64,000 bases of DNA from Nocardia colli (GTDB taxonomy: Bacteria; Actinomycetota; Actinomycetes; Mycobacteriales; Mycobacteriaceae): NCBI RefSeq assembly GCF_008704205.1, contig NZ_VXLC01000003.1:124001-188000 (forward strand). The letters are read 5' to 3'. Both the position numbers and the translations under genes were made by a program. Shown one piece after another: positions 7,869 through 18,000 of this stretch. Numbering within the stretch: the first letter of the stretch is position 1; each line of letters starts with the position of its first letter. Below the pieces are notes generated by a model. It made no database searches. It saw only the letters and a program-made list of their open reading frames with translations, and was not told where the DNA came from.

Positions 7869-9053
7869 ATGATCACGACAGACCACACCGTTCAGCTCTT
7901 CCTCGACTTCTTCCGCGAACGCGGGCACGAACTCACGCCGGGCGGATCGCTCATCCCTTCACCGGGGGATCCGGTGCTGTTCACCACCTCCGGAATGCAT
8001 CCGCTGACCCCGTATCTGGAGGGCCGGCCGCACCCGCTGGGCCGGCGGCTGACCGGCCGGCAGCGCTGCCTGCGCACCACCGACCTCGACGAGGTCGGGG
8101 ACGACACCCACCTCACCGTGTTCGAAATGCTCGGGTCGTGGTCGCTCGGCGACTACGGCGGTTCGCAGAGCCTGCGCTGGGGATTCGAACTGCTCCGCGA
8201 CGGATTCGGCATCGACCCCGGCCGGATGCACGTCACGGTGTTCGGGGGTGACGAACAGGTCGAGCCCGACCACGAGTCGTGGCGTACGTGGGAGGAACTG
8301 GGCTTACCGGTCGAACCGACCACCGAGGAGAACTGGTGGTCCAACGGCCCGACCGGGCTGTGCGGACCCGACTCCGAGATATTCATCTGGACGGGAGACG
8401 AAATACCGCAGGGCACACCGACATCCGACGATCGGTGGGTAGAAGTGTGGAACCACGTCATGATGCGTTACACCCGCCATCCCGACGGCACCCTCGAGCC
8501 GCTGCACAGGCCGTGCATCGACACCGGCCTGGGCTTGGAACGGCTGGTGCGAATTCTGCGAAATACCCAGTCCGTCTACGACATCGACGTCTTCCAGCCC
8601 TGGATCACCACCTTGCCTCGAATCTGGGATCCACTGGACGAGCGGTCGCTACGACTGCTGTCGGATCATCTGCGATCCAGCATCGTCATCCTCGGTGATC
8701 GAGTGACGCCGTCCCCGTCGGGTCGCGGCTATGTCCTGCGCCGTTTGATCCGCCGCACCCTGACCACGCTGCGGCGCGACGATCCGACCCGTACCCTGTC
8801 CGACCTGCCGATCGAGCTGATGGAGCACACCCTCGAGCACTTCCGGCAATCTGTCGACCCGCACGAGGTGCGCACCGTCTTGCTCGATGAGGAACGCAAA
8901 TTCGATCTGCTCCTCCAGCGAGGACGAAAGGTATTGTCGCGCAGCCGTTTCACCGGACCCTTGACCGAAGACGACTACCACTACCTGCACGACACCCACG
9001 GCCTGCCCCGCGATCTCGTCGTGTACCTGAATACCGAAGCCGGTGTCAGCTGA
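7869..9053 (+). CDS. Free-standing alanyl-tRNA synthetase core (catalytic and tRNA-recognition domains only)
   Basis: The 394 residues match the N-terminal half of alanyl-tRNA synthetase throughout. Seen are FLDFFRERGHE, LFTTSGM, the motif-2-like region around FEMLGSWSLGDY, GLCGPDSEIF, EVWNHVMMRY, the motif 3 segment DTGLGLERL, and the helical region GYVLRRLIRRT. The protein ends where the editing domain would begin. The editing, oligomerisation and C-Ala domains are absent, against about 880-900 residues in the housekeeping enzyme. It might charge tRNA-Ala, activate alanine for another acceptor, or act as a resistance copy; none of these is shown. ATG 7869 has a GGAG upstream, and the gene lies behind the putative attenuator. 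Confidence 0.85.
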   Translation: MITTDHTVQLFLDFFRERGHELTPGGSLIPSPGDPVLFTTSGMHPLTPYLEGRPHPLGRRLTGRQRCLRTTDLDEVGDDTHLTVFEMLGSWSLGDYGGSQSLRWGFELLRDGFGIDPGRMHVTVFGGDEQVEPDHESWRTWEELGLPVEPTTEENWWSNGPTGLCGPDSEIFIWTGDEIPQGTPTSDDRWVEVWNHVMMRYTRHPDGTLEPLHRPCIDTGLGLERLVRILRNTQSVYDIDVFQPWITTLPRIWDPLDERSLRLLSDHLRSSIVILGDRVTPSPSGRGYVLRRLIRRTLTTLRRDDPTRTLSDLPIELMEHTLEHFRQSVDPHEVRTVLLDEERKFDLLLQRGRKVLSRSRFTGPLTEDDYHYLHDTHGLPRDLVVYLNTEAGVS

Positions 9054-9099
9054 CCGATCAGCGCCATGCTCCTAGAACGGCACATGATGGAATTGGCGT

Positions 9100-9576
9100 A
9101 TGGACGAGATCATCTTCCGATCCGCGACGATCGACGACCTGCCTGCGCTGGTGACGATGCTCGCCGACGACACAATCGGCAGCGTCCGCGAGTCCGCGGA
9201 CGATCTGACCCCGTACCGCGCGGCCTTCGCCGAGATCGACAACGATCCACGCCAGGAATTACTGGTCGCCGAACACCGCGGAGCCGTAGTCGGCACAGCG
9301 CAACTGAGCATCCTGCCCGGACTGGCCCGCAAAGGGGCAGTCCGGGCCCAGATCGAGGCGGTGCGGGTAGACCGCCCGCTGCGCGGCAACGGCCTCGGCT
9401 CCCAGCTGATCGAGGAATGCGTACGCCGAGCCAGCGAACATGGCTGCACTCTGGTCCAATTGACCTCCCACGGCAGCCGAGTAGACGCCCACCGCTTCTA
9501 CGGCAAACTCGGATTCGAACCCACCCACGTCGGCTTCAAGCTGGCACTCGCCGAAGCCACGCCGTCTCCGTCTTGA
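9100..9576 (+). CDS. GNAT-family N-acetyltransferase
   Basis: This 158-residue single-domain GNAT protein has the acetyl-CoA-binding segment VDRPLRGNGLGSQLIEECV (R/Q-x-x-G-x-G/A type) and the C-terminal beta-strand region HRFYGKLGFEPTHVGFKL. The family transfers an acetyl group from acetyl-CoA to an amine; the substrate is unknown. It lies 46 bp after the synthetase-like gene on the same strand and may be co-transcribed, which would place it under the same attenuator. Confidence 0.85.
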   Translation: MDEIIFRSATIDDLPALVTMLADDTIGSVRESADDLTPYRAAFAEIDNDPRQELLVAEHRGAVVGTAQLSILPGLARKGAVRAQIEAVRVDRPLRGNGLGSQLIEECVRRASEHGCTLVQLTSHGSRVDAHRFYGKLGFEPTHVGFKLALAEATPSPS

Positions 9577-9612
9577 TTTTGCTGCGCCGCCGAGGGTGGT
9601 GAGAATGGCTCT

Positions 9613-9921
9613 ATGGTGGAGATTGTGCTGGTTCGGGGGGATATCACCGAGCAGGGTGTGGATGCGGTGGTGAATGCGGCGAATTCTTCGTTGCTCGGGG
9701 GCGGGGGTGTGGACGGGGCGATTCATCGGAAGGGAGGTCCGGCGATTCTTGATGCTTGCCGGGATTTGCGGGCGTCGCATTACGGGATATTCGGGTGGCC
9801 GATCGATGACGGTGCTCGCATCGCGGTCGAGACTGTGCGGGCCGCCGATACTGCGGTGCGGGAGGTGCGTTTCGTGTTGTTCGGTCCGGAAGCTTATGAC
9901 GCCTTCGCGGCGGCCGTGTGA
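9613..9921 (+). pseudogene. Macro-domain (ADP-ribose deacetylase-like) gene with internal deletion
   Basis: The first 55 residues match macro-domain proteins well ([20 protein letters not shown] and [14 protein letters not shown], the ADP-ribose-binding Asn and glycine loop). After CRDLRASHY the sequence jumps directly to [18 protein letters not shown], which in intact members lies roughly 70 residues later. The missing part carries the central strands, the GxAxxT-type segment and the HTVGP motif, leaving 102 residues instead of about 170. The frame is kept, so a short protein may still be made, but a folded macro domain is unlikely. I call it a probable pseudogene. Confidence 0.75.
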
Positions 9922-10105
9922 ACTCTGCGCTGCGGCTGTGCCGAACATATCCTTCTGTTCGAACAGGCTGTCCGGCCAGGCAATTTCGGTACACTTACAC
10001 GCGGTGAACGGGGTGCGGAAGTCACCTCTGTCTGGCCGAGCGACGCGCCCGGGTTCCTTCATCGAACGCAGCTTTGACACCCTATTCCGAGTACAGGGGA
10101 ACGAT

Positions 10106-10600
10106 ATGAGCATCAGCGAACAGATCACCGCCGGCGAACTGGACAATCTGACGTTTCAGGGCAAGCTCGAGGACGGGCACCTGGTGCCCGGCGGCCTGCT
10201 CGGCGACCAAGCCGCGATCGACGACATCGAGGTCGGCATCTACGTGCTGGAGAAGGACGGCACGCTGATCGCCTGCAACAAGACCGCGATCGGCGCCTGG
10301 GGACGCACCCCCGAACTCGGCGCGAGCGAGAAGTACTGCGGCGCGTTCCGCCTGCGTTACCCGTCCGGCGAGGTCATGCCGCACGAGGCGGCGCCGCCGT
10401 CGGTGGTCATCAACAACGGCGGCACCGTCCGCAACGCCGACGTCATCTGCGAACAACCCGACGGTTTCCGGCTGCTCGCACTGGTCAACGTCTTCCCGAT
10501 CCGCGACGAGTCCGACGAGGTCGTCGGCGCGGTGAACATCTTCCGCCACAACACCACCAAGACCGTGCCGGGCCTGCTGGAGTCCGCCGGCGCCAGCTGA
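10106..10600 (+). CDS. Small PAS-domain protein
   Basis: This 164-residue protein carries a single PAS fold: GIYVLEKDGTLIACNKTAIGAWGR at the start of the domain, the LRYPSGEVMP segment, and closing strands RLLALVNVFPIRDESDEVVGAVNIF. No kinase, HTH or other output domain is attached. It may therefore sense a small ligand and act on a separate partner. ATG 10106 has an AGGGGAA just upstream. A longer open frame from 9674 runs through the macro-domain region and is not credible. Confidence 0.75.
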   Translation: MSISEQITAGELDNLTFQGKLEDGHLVPGGLLGDQAAIDDIEVGIYVLEKDGTLIACNKTAIGAWGRTPELGASEKYCGAFRLRYPSGEVMPHEAAPPSVVINNGGTVRNADVICEQPDGFRLLALVNVFPIRDESDEVVGAVNIFRHNTTKTVPGLLESAGAS

Positions 10601-10611
10601 GCACGTTGCAC

Positions 10612-10646
10612 GCCGCTCCCGACGGGTACCGCCTGCCGGGAGCGGC
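10612..10646. terminator. Bidirectional terminator-like hairpin
   Basis: A perfect 10-bp inverted repeat (GCCGCTCCCG / CGGGAGCGGC) with a 15-base loop lies between two convergent genes: the PAS gene ending at 10600 and the PapA gene ending at 10659. There is no strong U-run, as is common in actinobacteria. Confidence 0.6.
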
Positions 10647-10658
10647 GCTGTGCCGGTC

Positions 10659-12050
10659 TCATCCCTCGTTGGCCACCGAGCTGAATACCGCCTGCATCGT
10701 CTGGATATAGCGCTGAACGGACTCGTGCGCCACCGGAGTGTCCGGAAAGATCACGCTCAGTGAGGTTTCCGAGGGCATGCGGTTGATCCACAGCAGGACT
10801 TCTTCGGAGGCGGCGCGATTGGCGTAGATGCCCCCGTTCACCAGATCGAAGAATTCGTGTCCGGCGAAGTCGCGGGCGTCCACGTAGGAGATCATCGGGG
10901 TGGCCCAGCCCGGACGGACATTCAGGTCGGTGTCAGCGGGGAGCAGTTCCAGGACGCGATGAAATGAGGTGGGCGCCAGCCGGATTCCGTTCTCGTAAGC
11001 GCTCTGGGCGATGGGTGCCGCGCGGTCGAAGGAGGTGGCCGCGATCGGGAATGCGACCGGCACGAGGGTGACATACCAACCCACAGAGGCCCGTTCGGCG
11101 GCAGACGTACGGGTGCTGATCGGCGTCATGCCGAAGTAGTAGTCGCCGCCGGTGAGTTCGGCCTCGGCCAGCGCCGCGACGGCGAAGATGCCGCCGACGA
11201 ATTCGGCCCCGTGCGCGCGACAGACCCGCTCGAACCGGCGAGCATCGGCCTCGGCGAGCAGGGTGATCGTGCGGTGCGCGCTGCGGTTGTAACCATCCGA
11301 GCGTTTCCCGAGATCCAAAGGGAACGACGGCAATTCGCCGTCATTGCCGCGAATCAGCTCCAGCCATTTCCGGACACCGGCCGAGGTGAGCGTCAGCTGG
11401 GCAGTGTGTTCCCGTTCCGCCGTGCAGTATTCGAGATAGCTGGCGGCGGGTTCGAGTATCTCACCGAAGCTCCAGGCCTCCCGTGCGTACAGGTAAGCCA
11501 GGTCCGAGCAGGACAGGTACTGCCCGAGCCCGTCGGTGTGCAGGTGATCCACCGCGAGGTAGACCGTGGTCGACTCGCCGTGCACGATCGCCCCGAAGGA
11601 GAAGCAATCCCATTGGAACGGCCCGGGAGTCGTCTTCTGCACGTGCTCCCGAATCGCCTCCGCGTCATCGAACTCACCGCAGTCGATCGGCGCGAAGTCC
11701 ACCACCTCCGCGTCGACCAGGTGCCGCTGGATCGTGCCGCTCGGATCGATGGCGAACCACGTCCGAAAGGTGTCGTGGCGCAGCAGGAATGCGTTGATGC
11801 TGCGGGTCATCGCGGCTTGATCGAGGTCGCCCATGGGAATCTCGACGGTCACCAGGCACAGACCCGAATAGCGAAAGTCGGCTGCCGCGTGCCGATCTGC
11901 CAGCCGCAGATACTCCTCCTGCTGGTGCGACGGCGGCGCGGGATGCGCCGGCGCCGCGGCGGCGCGCGCCACCGATTCCGGTGTGGCGGTCCAGGTCACC
12001 AGCCGACCGGGCGCCGGGTTCCACTCGTCGATCAGTCCTAGGTCGATCAC
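10659..12050 (-). CDS. PapA-type acyltransferase (condensation-domain fold)
   Basis: This 463-residue stand-alone condensation-fold protein shows the catalytic H-x3-D-G motif as DHLHTDG near residue 168, plus the N-terminal HQQEEYLRL region typical of polyketide-associated Pap acyltransferases. These enzymes esterify a sugar or diol with a polyketide-derived acyl chain taken from a PKS. The GTG start overlaps the TGA of the upstream PKS by four bases (GTGA), so the two are translationally coupled. Together with the divergent MmpL this resembles the mycobacterial pks-papA-mmpL loci for surface acyl-glycolipids. The acceptor is unknown. Confidence 0.82.
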   Translation of the reverse strand: MIDLGLIDEWNPAPGRLVTWTATPESVARAAAAPAHPAPPSHQQEEYLRLADRHAAADFRYSGLCLVTVEIPMGDLDQAAMTRSINAFLLRHDTFRTWFAIDPSGTIQRHLVDAEVVDFAPIDCGEFDDAEAIREHVQKTTPGPFQWDCFSFGAIVHGESTTVYLAVDHLHTDGLGQYLSCSDLAYLYAREAWSFGEILEPAASYLEYCTAEREHTAQLTLTSAGVRKWLELIRGNDGELPSFPLDLGKRSDGYNRSAHRTITLLAEADARRFERVCRAHGAEFVGGIFAVAALAEAELTGGDYYFGMTPISTRTSAAERASVGWYVTLVPVAFPIAATSFDRAAPIAQSAYENGIRLAPTSFHRVLELLPADTDLNVRPGWATPMISYVDARDFAGHEFFDLVNGGIYANRAASEEVLLWINRMPSETSLSVIFPDTPVAHESVQRYIQTMQAVFSSVANEG

Positions 12051-15000
12051 AGCGCGGCCACCGGCTCGGAAATCGGCTGCGGGCGACCGGGTTCGGCGGC
12101 GAGCACGAGTTCGGCCACCTTCGGCCCGGCCTGTTCCAGGCTGAACGAGCGACCCATCTGCATCGACATCAGGTCGATGCCGAGGGTCTTGGTGACCCGC
12201 GCGCCGAGTTCCACGGCCATCAGGGAGTCCAGGCCGAGTTCCGGTACCGGAACCGTCATGTCGATCGAATCCACCGGCACCCCCATCACCACGGCCAGTT
12301 CCGCGGCCATCTTGCGGGCGATGAACGGCCCCCGCTTGGTGTCGTCCAGTTCGACCAGTTCGGCACGCAGCCGGGCCAATTCGGAGGTGTCCTTGGCCGA
12401 CGCCTTGGCCAGCTCGATCGTCCGGCCGGTGCGGGCCAGCTGCGGGAAGGTGCCGGTGAGCTTGGCCCAGTCGGTGGGGATGATCGCCGCCCTGGTGTCC
12501 GCCAACCGCAGGGTCTGCTCCAGATACGCGGTGGCGTCGGACATGTCGATCGGCCCGAAGCCGACCAGGTCGAGGTATTTGGTGGCCGTCGCGTCGGCGG
12601 CCATCCCGCCGGTCGCTCCGGAGAGGTGCCCCCACCCGACGCAGAGCGCACGCTCACCCGCCCTGGTCCATTCCTCGGCCAGCGCCTCGACCGCGACATT
12701 CGCCGCGCAGTAGTTGTATTGCCCGAAGATTCCGTACATCGAGCCGCCCGAGGAGTACAGCACGAACATGTCCAGCCGGATGCCCACCTGGCTGACCGCG
12801 CGATGCAGCGCCCGCGCACCGTGCACCTTCGGCCGGTACACCTGGGCCAGCTGTTCGTGCTCCATGAGATCGATCCGGTTGTCCGACACCGACCCTGCCG
12901 CATGGAACACCCCGCGCAGCGGGTGCTCAGCCGTGTGCGCTCGCGTAACCACAGCGGACACCGCATCGGCATCGGTCACATCGACCAGTTCTTCGATCAC
13001 GTCGACCCCGACGGTGCGCCACGCTTCCAGCTGCCGCCGGGCCGCCTCGGTGGTCGCACCGCTGCGACCGAGCAGCACCAGCCTGCGCGCGCCACGCAGC
13101 ACCAGCCAGCGGCCGGTGGCCATGCCGAAGCCACCGAATCCGCCGGTGACGAGATAGGTTGCGTCACCACGGATCTCGATGTCCGGCAGATAGGGCCGAA
13201 CCGGTGGCTCCGGCGCGTCGATGCGCAGCGCGATCCGGGTGAGCCCGGCCGAACGGATGACCTCCTCGAAAGCGCTTCCTACGTCCTCGGTTTCGAACAT
13301 CCGGTAGGGCAGCGGCCGATACACGCCGGCCAGCACGTTCTCGTAGACCCGTTGCAGCAGACCGGCCAGCCGCTCCGGCCGGATCGCGACCAAGCGGTCC
13401 AGATCCATGGAGTAATAGGCCACGTTCTTGTCGAAGTTGGCCAGCTCCAGCAGCCCACCGGTGTAGATGTCGGCCTTGCCGACCTCCACGATGCGCCCGA
13501 ATTCGGCGACGGCATTGAAGTTCTGGCGCAGGATCTCACCGGGCGCACTGCTGAGCACGACCTCGACGCCGAGCCCGTCGGTCAGCGCGAGCACCTCGTC
13601 TACGAAGTCGAGCGAACGCGAGTTGATCGCGTAGTCCGCGCCGAGCTCCAGAATGTGCTGTCGCCGTTCGTCGGTGCCGGCGGTGCCGATGATCCGCGCG
13701 CCACGCGCCTTGGCGACCTGGATGGCCGCTGTGCCGACACCGCCTGCCGCGCCGTGGATCAGCACCGTCTCGCCGGGCTCCAACCGCGCCAGCTCCAGCA
13801 GTCCGTACTCGGCCGTGGCGAAAGCGATTGCGCTGGTGCAGTATCCAGGGTCGGTGTCGGCGGGCAGCGGAATCACCAGTTGCCGATCGATGAGGGCGTA
13901 GCGCCGCATCATGCCCTTGGCCGCAACCGCCACCAGGTCGCCGGCGGCGATGCCCTCGATGCCGGCGCCGACCCGCACCACCGTGCCGACGCCCTCCATA
14001 CCCGGCACGGTGCCGAAATAGGTTGGGGCCAGCTCGCGTTCGCCGAGCAGGCCGATGACCTTGAGCGGGTCCTTGTAGTTGAGCCCGATCACCTGCATGC
14101 GGACCTCGACTTGGCCGGGGCCCGGCTCCTCGCGCGGGCACTCGCGCCAAGCCAGCGCCGACAGCAAGCGGGTGCGGGGGAGTTCGAGCTCGAAGTTGGC
14201 CTCCGGGTCGGTGAGTGGCTCAGGAGTGTCATGTACCGCCAAGCGGTCGGAGAGCGGCTTGGTGACTACAGGCGCCCAGCGTTGACCGTCGCGCAACAAG
14301 ACCTCGTCGGCGTTGTCGTACGAGAATGCTCCGGGCACAGCCAGTTCCGTGATCAGCTCGGCGATGCCGGTGTCGGGTGCCACGTCGATCAGCCGCCAGC
14401 GCAGCGCTGTCTGCTCGTTCAACAGCACTCGTCGTGCCCCGGCCAACGCGGATTGCCGGGAGCCGGGCGCGATCGTGCTGTCCGGCAACGCGAACGCACG
14501 CTCAGTGACCAGGGTGGCGTGCACCGAACCGTCACCGAAGACCGTCTGCGGCGTCTGCTCGTCCGTCCGCGGGTTGGCGAATCCGTGTATCGCGACGGCG
14601 ATCCGCTTCAAGGTCCACAGGTCCGCCAGATCGTCGGTGCCGGCACCGGCCACCACACAGACGTGGAGTCGTGCGGTCTCCGCCGTCCTGGCCTGCCGCA
14701 GGACCTCGACCAATTCGGTTTCGAGTTCCGCACCGGCCGATTCGACCAGGTACCGCCGGGCATTCGGGATCGTGTCGGCCAATTGCTCAGCCCTGCCGCT
14801 TTTCCCGAGGGCGACGACGACCATGGTCGCCGAGTCTGCGTCGGGCAGCGCGGCCGGATCGATGGGCTCGCACTGCTGGATGGTCTCGCGATAGTAGAAC
14901 TCGGCCATCCGATGCAGCGGATCGTCGCCGGGCTTCAGCGCGCCGATCTGCAAACCGGTCAACCGCAGCACCAGGTTGTGTTCGGCGTCCAGCACATCGA

Positions 15001-18000
15001 CATCGGCCCGCAACCGCGCCTTCGGATCGCGCCGGGCGACCACCGTCGCCTGCTCGGGAATCGCCGCGAGCAATCGAACCGCGGCCACCCCGACCGGCAC
15101 CATGACGCCCTCGTTGATCCGCTCGTCGGCGAAAAGCATGGCCGCGGTCTGCATTGCCGCGTCCACCACCGCCGGATGCGCGAGATGGCCGGAGTCCGCG
15201 GCGATCGCGCCGTCGACCGCCGCCACCGCGACGTCCCGGCCGACCCGCACCGAGGTGACCCGCCGGAATGCCGGGCCGTACTGCAAGCCGGCCGCGGTCA
15301 GTCCCGCGTAGAACATCTCCGGATCGATATCGACCCCGACGTCGATCGTGGGAACCGTTGCCGTCGTGGGCGAATGACTGCCGGTCAGGGTGCGGCCGTG
15401 GGCGTGCACGGTCCACGCCGTGCCGGTCGCGTTGCGCGATCTGATCAGGAAGCGGCCGCTGGACTCTTCGATGCTCAAGGCCATCAACGGCACATCCGGC
15501 GCGGCCATGACCAGCGGTGCGACGAAGCGAACCTGCTCCAGCGCAACCCGTTTGACCCCGAGCCGGGTCGCCGTAGCGCTGAGCGCGGCATCCAGGTACG
15601 CGGCGCCCGGCATGATCCGCACCCCGTTGACCACGTGATCGGCCAGCCAGGGCAGCAATTCGGAGCCGACCTGCAACAGCCAGTCCGAGCGTCCCTCGAC
15701 ATCCGGATCGCCGAGCATGGCATAGCTGTCCGGTGTGCCGAGCCGGGCCTGCTCGAACAGCGGCAGCGTCGAATGCAATCGCGTCCGCTGCCACGGATAG
15801 CGGGGGAGCGGCACGTGCGCGGTGACAGGACCGTCGTCCGGGAACAACTGATCCGGCTCGAGCACCCCGGCGCTGTAGAGACCGATGAGCGTGCGCCGGA
15901 CGCTCGCGGAATCGGGTTCCTTGCGATCGAGGGTCGGCACCGTGGTGCCGTGCACATCGGCGTCCACCAGGGCCTCGCGAATATTGCCGGACAGCACCGG
16001 ATGCGGGCCGACCTCCAGGAAGACCCGGCTGCCCGCACCGATCGCCTTCGTCACGGCATCGTGGAAGCGCACCGGCTGACGGACGTTCGCACACCAGTAC
16101 TCGGCATCCCAGTCGGCCGCGGTGCCGAGTTCGCCGGTGACGGTCGAATACAGCGGCACCCTCGGCGGCCGCGGAGACAGATCGGCCAGTTCGGTGCGCA
16201 ACGCGTCCAGGATCGGATCCATCAACCGGCTGTGATACGGCACCTCCACCCGCAGCCTGCGCGCGAAAGCGGCCTCCTCGGTGAGCTTTTCGGCGATCTC
16301 GTCCAACCGGTCCGGGTCACCCGACAGGGTGAGCGAGGTCGCGCTGTTGATCGCCGCGATATCCACCCGCGGGTCGTCCGCGATGAGGTCGCGAGCCCGT
16401 TCGAGCGGGAGCCCGACGGCGAGCATGCCGCCCGATCCGGCGGTGGTGGCCTGCAACCTGGCCCGGTGGTACGCGACCCGGACCGCCTCGCGCAGCGTCA
16501 GCATCCCGCTGACATACGCCGCCGCCACCTCACCGACGCTGTGCCCGATGATCGCGGCAGGCGAAATCCCGTACTGGGCAAGCTCACTCACCAACGCGAC
16601 CTGGACGAGGAAGTTGGCCGGCTGGGCCACCTCGGTACTCGTCACCCGCGACTCGGCCTCGGGTTGCAGCAGCGCGTCGATGATCGACCACTCCGAGAGC
16701 TTGGTGAACTCGGCATCGATCTGCGCCGCGGTCTCCGCGAATACGCCACCGGCGCACAGCAACTCCCGCGCCATGCCCCACCACTGCGGTCCCATGCCGG
16801 AGAACACGAAGACCGGCTCGGCGTTGCGCGACGCGACGGTGCGCACTGCGTCCCGACCCTCGCCCGCCGCGAACTGCCGTAATTCGTGCAGCATGTCGTC
16901 GGCCTCAGCGACCAGCACGCCGGTGCGGAACGGGTGGTGCGCGAGCCGGGTCCACGCGGCCTCGGCCAGCCGCTGCGGGTCGGCGCCCGTCCCGATCAGC
17001 TCGGCGAAACGACCGGCGATGGCCCGGGCGGCGCCGGTACTGCGGGCGGAGATAGGCAGGATCCCGAGGTGGCGCGCGGGCCCGGCGGCTGACGCCGGCG
17101 GCCCGAGATATTCCTGGAGGATCGCGTGACCGTTGGTGCCGCCGTAACCGAAACCGTTGACCGCGATCGTCATCGGGTCCGCGCCCGGCGGCAGCGGCTC
17201 GGCGTCCACCTGGATGTGCAGGCCGAGTTCGTCGAGCGGGATGTCCGGGTTGGGCTGGTCGAGCCAGCCCTGCGGCGGAATCACCCGATGCCGAATTGCC
17301 AACGCCGCCTTGATGATGCTCGCGATTCCGGCGGCAGCCTCGGTGTGGCCGAGGGTCGCTTTGACCGAACCGACACCGAGGGAACTCTGCCGCCCGGCCG
17401 GAGCGCCGAAAGCTCGCCCGAGAGCGCGTAATTCGACCGGATCGCCGACCAAGGTGCCGGTGCCGTGCGCCTCTACATAGGTGATCGCGTCCGGTGTCAG
17501 CCCGGCGCGGGCGCACACCGTGCGGGCCAGCGACTCCTGCGACTCCGCGTTCGGCACGGTGATCGCCGTGGTGCGCCCGTCCTGATTGGCCCCGGTCGCC
17601 TTGACCACCGCGTAGATCCGATCGCCGTCGCGCACCGCGTCGTCGAGCCGCTTCAGCACCACCATGCCCGCGCCCTCGCCGCGGCCGTAACCGTCGGCGG
17701 CTGCGTCGAAGGACTTGCACCGGCCGTCGGCGGCGAGAAAGCTGCCCTTGCACATGAGCACGAAGGTTTCCGGTTGCAGCATGACGTTCACGCCGCCGGC
17801 CAGCGCGATATGGCAGTCGTCGTTCTCCAGCGCCTGGCAGGCGAGATGGAAGGCGACCAACGACGAGGAGCAGGCCGTGTCGACAGTAAGCGCAGGACCG
17901 GTCAGGTTGAGCGCGTACGCGATTCGGTTGGACAGCATGGTGTACGACGCACTCGCCGGCGTGTGCATGTCGGTGTGGAACAACGCCGGTCCGACGACGC

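Noticed and set aside
9674..10105. Extended start for the PAS protein reaching back to 9674
   Set aside because: The extra codons run through the macro-domain gene in another frame. ATG 10106 has a good Shine-Dalgarno.
11981..16882. A 1633-codon open frame on the plus strand
   Set aside because: It lies entirely antisense to the reducing PKS, whose domains are unmistakable. Its translation is Arg/Gly/His-rich without motifs, a common by-product of strong GC-rich codon bias.
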